Shown here piece by piece: positions 59,893-64,000 of a DNA stretch of 64,000 nt. Origin of the DNA: Rhynchosporium graminicola (lineage: Eukaryota > Ascomycota > Leotiomycetes > Helotiales > Ploettnerulaceae). The DNA lies in the NCBI GenBank assembly GCA_900074885.1, contig FJUW01000037.1:186001-250000 (forward strand), in the 5' to 3' direction. The notes beneath the pieces are model-generated. The model did not search any database, was not told the DNA's origin, and saw nothing but the letters and a program-made list of their open reading frames with translations. Each line of letters opens with the position of its first letter. Within the stretch, counting starts at the first letter, position 1. The translations under genes were made by a program, and so were the position numbers.

Positions 59893-60160
59893 TATAATAA
59901 TATAAGACTTAAAGTAGTATATAAATAAGAATAAATAAGTAGAGAAGCTAAGAGCGATCTTATATAATCTATTATAAAGAAAATAAAAAGATAAGAAAAG
60001 AAGAAGAAAAGAGATAGAATATAAAGTATCTTATATATATATACTAATACTAGTCTAATATTATACTAAATCGGATATTAGTTCTACTGAGATACTTATA
60101 AACTTAAGTCTTATTATCTATCTTTCTTCTTATATAATATTTAAGTAAGTTATTATTATA
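59893..60160 (-). repeat. LTR of tandem unit 2
   Basis: 268 bp, followed by TAAAG, the RIP-changed form of the TAAGG junction. Heavily mutated. Confidence 0.85.
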
Positions 60161-61952
60161 TAAAGTTTAGATTAGAGAGATTATACTTATATAGACTTAA
60201 GAAAGAGTTTTTACTTAAGCTTTATTATTTCCCTCTAGTATTAGTCCAGATTCGAAGGGTATATCTTCTATTACTTTCTTAGTTACTTAATCCTCTTCTA
60301 GAAATTCGTTAATTAATTAAACTTTAGATAAGTTAGAGTAGTTTAGCTTAATATAACTAAGCTATCTATAATTATAATACTTAAGAGGTTCTCTAGTTAA
60401 AGTAATAAGTTATTTTAGTACGGAAAGAGTACTAGATTATACTAAAGTAGAAGTATATATATATAGTATAAGAGTAATTTATCGAGAGGCTAAACTTAAG
60501 GATTAGTAAAAAGTAGAACTAGTAGAGGTTATAATAGTAATAATAAGCTTATAGTACTATACTAGAGTAATAGCTTTCTTAAGATAGCTATATTCTAAGT
60601 TATAGTAATATTTAGTATTAAAAGAAAATAAGGATCTAATTATAGAAGCGTAATTCTTATTTTATATTAGTTTAATAATAAGAGTTAAAGCGCGTAAGAA
60701 TAATATAATCTTATCTTATATATAAAAGAACTACTCTTTTCTTTTAATTTTACTTTAGATAATAGCGCTTTAAAATTAACTACGAAACTCAGCGAAGATC
60801 TCGCGTATATAGCTAAGTTATTATATTTCTAAGTAATAGAAAATATTATAATAATTATTTTCTTCTAAACTAATAAGGAAGTTCTCTTCTAATAAGGAGA
60901 TTATTTCCTTACTAGTCTTAAACTTATTAGTAAGGTACTAAAGTATAAGATACTCCTTAGCTAATCTAGTAACTAGTTCTTATATAAGAATATACTAAGA
61001 GAAGTCTATAGAGTAGTAATTAGCATTTATAGCTAGCTAATCTTATATTAATACTCTTTATTAAAGAAAGATAAAGTCTAATCTATTATCTAAAAGCAAG
61101 ATCTTCTTAGTAAGATAAGACTTCTTAAGGCGTAACTCTACTAATTTAGCGCTAAGGGAGGAAGATAATTTATTAGGAATAGTATTCTCTCTCTTAGTAT
61201 TATATATTAAAATAGAGTTTATTAGCTTATTAAACTCTACTATACGTAGAGATTATAATATTAGTTCTAGTAAGAGAGTTAAAGATAAGTAAGAGACTCT
61301 TATAAGGAACTTATCTTATATAGAGATTAATCTATCTATAATATCTTTTAGAGAATTATTCTTTTCTTTTTAGTTTACTAATTATTATAAAAGAGAATAG
61401 ATCAAGTTCGAGTTACTTATAATAATAAGAGTACTTAGTAATTATACTCTTAGTAAATTTCGCTTTTATTTTCCTTTCTCTCTTAATTAGTACTTCTTTA
61501 ATAAAGTATTAATATTCTCTAAAGTAAGAGATATTTAGAGTAAGGAAAAGTATAATAAGTTAAGTTCAGAAGTAGAGTAGAGGAAATCACGTTAAGTTCC
61601 CCTAGAACTAGAGAAGTCTCTAGTTTATTAGTTAAAAGCTATAATAATAGCTTAAAAAGAGGTATATTAGAGCTATTTTAATAATAATATATAAAAGTTA
61701 AAGTTCCGGAGTATTTATTATACTTTCTTTAAAATCTATCTATAATTCCTTTATATTAAGGGAGTTATTAAAAGAGTATTAGTAAAGACCTCCTCTATTA
61801 TACTATTTATAATAAGCTAAATTAAACTCTAATTTATAGTTATCCGAGAGATCTCTAGTATCTCGGCTATATATAAGTAGTTATCGAATAATTAACTTAG
61901 TAGTAAGATATTATAATAAGCTATCTCTAATTATCTTAATCTTTTTATTTAA

Positions 61953-62220
61953 TATAATAATATAAGACTTAAGGTAATAAATAAGTAAGGATAAATAAGT
62001 AGAGAAGCTAAGAGCGATCTTATATAATTTATTATAAAGAAAATAAAAAAATAAGAAAAGAAGAAGAAAAGAGATAGAGTATAAAGTATCTTATATATAT
62101 ATACTAATACTAGTCTAATACTATACCGAGTCGGATACTAGTTCTACTAGGATACTTATAAACTTAAGTCTTATTATCTATCTTTCTTCTTATATAATAT
62201 TTAAGTAAGCTATTATTATA
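61953..62220 (-). repeat. LTR of tandem unit 3
   Basis: 268 bp, followed by TAAGG. Confidence 0.85.
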
Positions 62221-64000
62221 TAAGGTCTAGATTAGAGAGATTATACTTATATAGACCTAAGAAAGAGTTTTTACTTAAGCTTTATTATTTCCCTCTAGTA
62301 TTAATCCAGATTCGAAGGGTATATCTTCTATTACTTTCTTAGTTACTTAATCCTCTTCTAGAAATTCATTAATTAATTAAACCTTAGATAAGTTAGAGTA
62401 GTTTAGCTTAATATAACTAAGCTATCTATAATTATAATACTTAAGGGGTTCTCTAGTTAAAGTAGTAAGTTATTTTAGCGCGGAAAGAGTATTAGATTAT
62501 ACTAAAGTAGAAGTACGTATATATAGTATAAAAGTAATTTATTAAGAGGCTAAGCTTAGGGATTAGTAAGGAGTAGAACTAGTCGAGGTTATAATAGTAA
62601 TAGTAAGCTTATAGTACTATACCGGAGTAATAGCTTTCTTAGGATAGCTATATTCTAAGTTATAGTAATATTTAGTATTAAAAGAAAGTAAAGATCTAAT
62701 TATAAAAGCGTAATTCTTATTTCATATTAGTTTAATAATAAGAGTTAAAGCGTATAAGAATAATATAATTTTATCTTATATATAAAAGAATTACTTTTTC
62801 CTTTTAATCTTACCTTAGATAATAGCGCTTTGAAATCGACTACGAAACTCAGCGAAGATCTCGCGTATATAGCTAAGTTATTATATTTCTAAGTAGTAGA
62901 AAATATTATAATAGTTATTTTCTTCTAAACTAGTAAGGAAGTTCTCTTCTAATAAGGAGATTATTTCCTTACTAGTCTTAAACTTATTAGTAAGGTACTA
63001 AAGTATAAGATACTCCTTAGCTAATCTAGTAACTAGTTCTTATATAAGAATACGCTAAGAGAAGTCTATAAGGTAGTAATTAGCGTTTATAGCTAGCTAG
63101 TCTTATATCGATACTCTTTATTAGAGAAAGATAAAGTCTAATCTATTATCTAAGAGCAGGATCTTCTTAGTAAGATAAGACTTCTTAAGGCGTAACTCTA
63201 CTAATTCGGCGCTAAAGGAGGAAGATAATTTATTAGGAATAGTATCCTCTCTCTTAGTACTATATATTAGAATAGAGTTTATTAGCTTATTAAACTCTAC
63301 TATATATAGAGATTATAATATTAATTCTAGTAAAAGAGTTAAAGATAAATAAGAGACTCTTATAAGGAACTTATCTTATATAGAGATTAATCTATCTATA
63401 GTATCTTCTAGAGAGTTATTCTTCTCCTCCTAATCCGCTAATTATTATAAGAGGGAATAGATCAGGTTCGAGTTACTTATAGTAATAGAAGTACTTAGCG
63501 ATTATACTCTTAGTAAATCTCGCTTTTATTTTCCTTTCCCTCTTAGTTAGTACTTCCTTAATAAGGTATTAATATTCTCTAGAGTAAAAGATATTTAAAG
63601 TAAGGAAGAGTATAATAGATTAGGTTTAGAGGTAAAGTAGGAGAGGTCGCGTTAAGTCCCCTTAGAACTAGAAGAGTCTCTAGTTTATTAGTTAAGAGCT
63701 ATTCCGATAGCTTAAAAAGGAGTATATTAAGGCTATTTCGGTAGTAATACGTAGAAGTTAAAGTTCCGGGGTATTTATTATATTTTCTTTAAAATCTATC
63801 TATAATTCCTTTATACTAAGGGAATTATTAAAGGAGCGTTAGTAAAGACCTTCTCTATTATACTATTTATAATAAGTTAAATTAAACCCTGATTTATAGT
63901 TATCCGAGAGATCTCTAGTATCTCGACTATATACGAGTAGTTATCGAATAACTAACTTAATAGTAAGATATTATAATAAGCTATCTCCGGCTATCTTAAT

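Larger units (their letters stand above)
57833..64000 (-). repeat. Tandem array, exact 2060-bp period, LTR plus gag
   Basis: LTRs start at 57833, 59893 and 61953, and the last bases (64000) are in register with a fourth start at 64013. Each unit is a 268-bp A LTR, then TAA(G/A)G and 1787 bp of gag/leader in minus sense. Units differ mainly by transitions, and the LTR starts keep the period exactly. The LTR/TAAGG junction is the one created by insertion of A3 into A2, so the array arose by duplication after that event. Confidence 0.88.

Overview
The window is nuclear DNA of a filamentous ascomycete (Pezizomycotina). The genes have short GT-AG introns (44-104 nt), encode typical fungal proteins (aspartic protease, rhomboid, UreF, Cwc2, SDR), and sit beside a very AT-rich block mutated by repeat-induced point mutation (RIP). 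The species cannot be named from sequence alone.

Layout. About 1-17.9 kb is gene space of normal composition. In order it holds: an aspartic protease (-, 3' end cut by the window edge), a promoter-like region with microsatellites, a Ser/Thr-rich single-pass membrane protein (-), a rhomboid protease (-), a RIP-damaged Tc1/mariner element with TA target duplication (7154-8512), a 7-TM membrane protein gene broken by two stops, a short-chain dehydrogenase (+, 3 exons), a small gypsy relic, a frameshifted MARVEL/Nce102-like gene (-), the urease accessory protein UreF (+), the splicing factor Cwc2 (-), and a broken FAD monooxygenase that ends where the repeat block begins.

From about 17.97 kb to the end (46 kb) the sequence is a nested retrotransposon cluster almost without CpA/TpG. 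I distinguish a long-inverted-repeat DNA element (17967-20477) and four LTR families. A is a Ty3/gypsy element with a 268-bp LTR and is about 7.8 kb when complete (25134-32906). B is a non-autonomous element with a 202-bp LTR that shares about 100 bp of LTR end with A. C is another gypsy element with a 235-bp LTR and a better preserved RT. D is a tiny element with a 125-bp LTR. Nesting can be read from 5-bp target duplications: A3 (38303-58100, TAAGG) is interrupted by B2 (39552-41030, AAAGA) and by A4 (42704-52790, GTAAG), which holds part of a further copy. The last 6 kb is a tandem array with an exact 2060-bp period made of one LTR plus the gag region. Five single-N scaffold joins lie in this block, and two are flanked by near-duplicated contig ends.

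The most unusual observation is that family A carries, between pol and the 3' LTR, a second gene on the strand opposite to gag-pol. It has its own TATA box, two exons and a 56-nt intron with a TACTAAC branch site. Three independent copies have identical exon and intron lengths. A second shared novelty is a short GGG-loop hairpin just upstream of the polypurine tract in all four LTR families.
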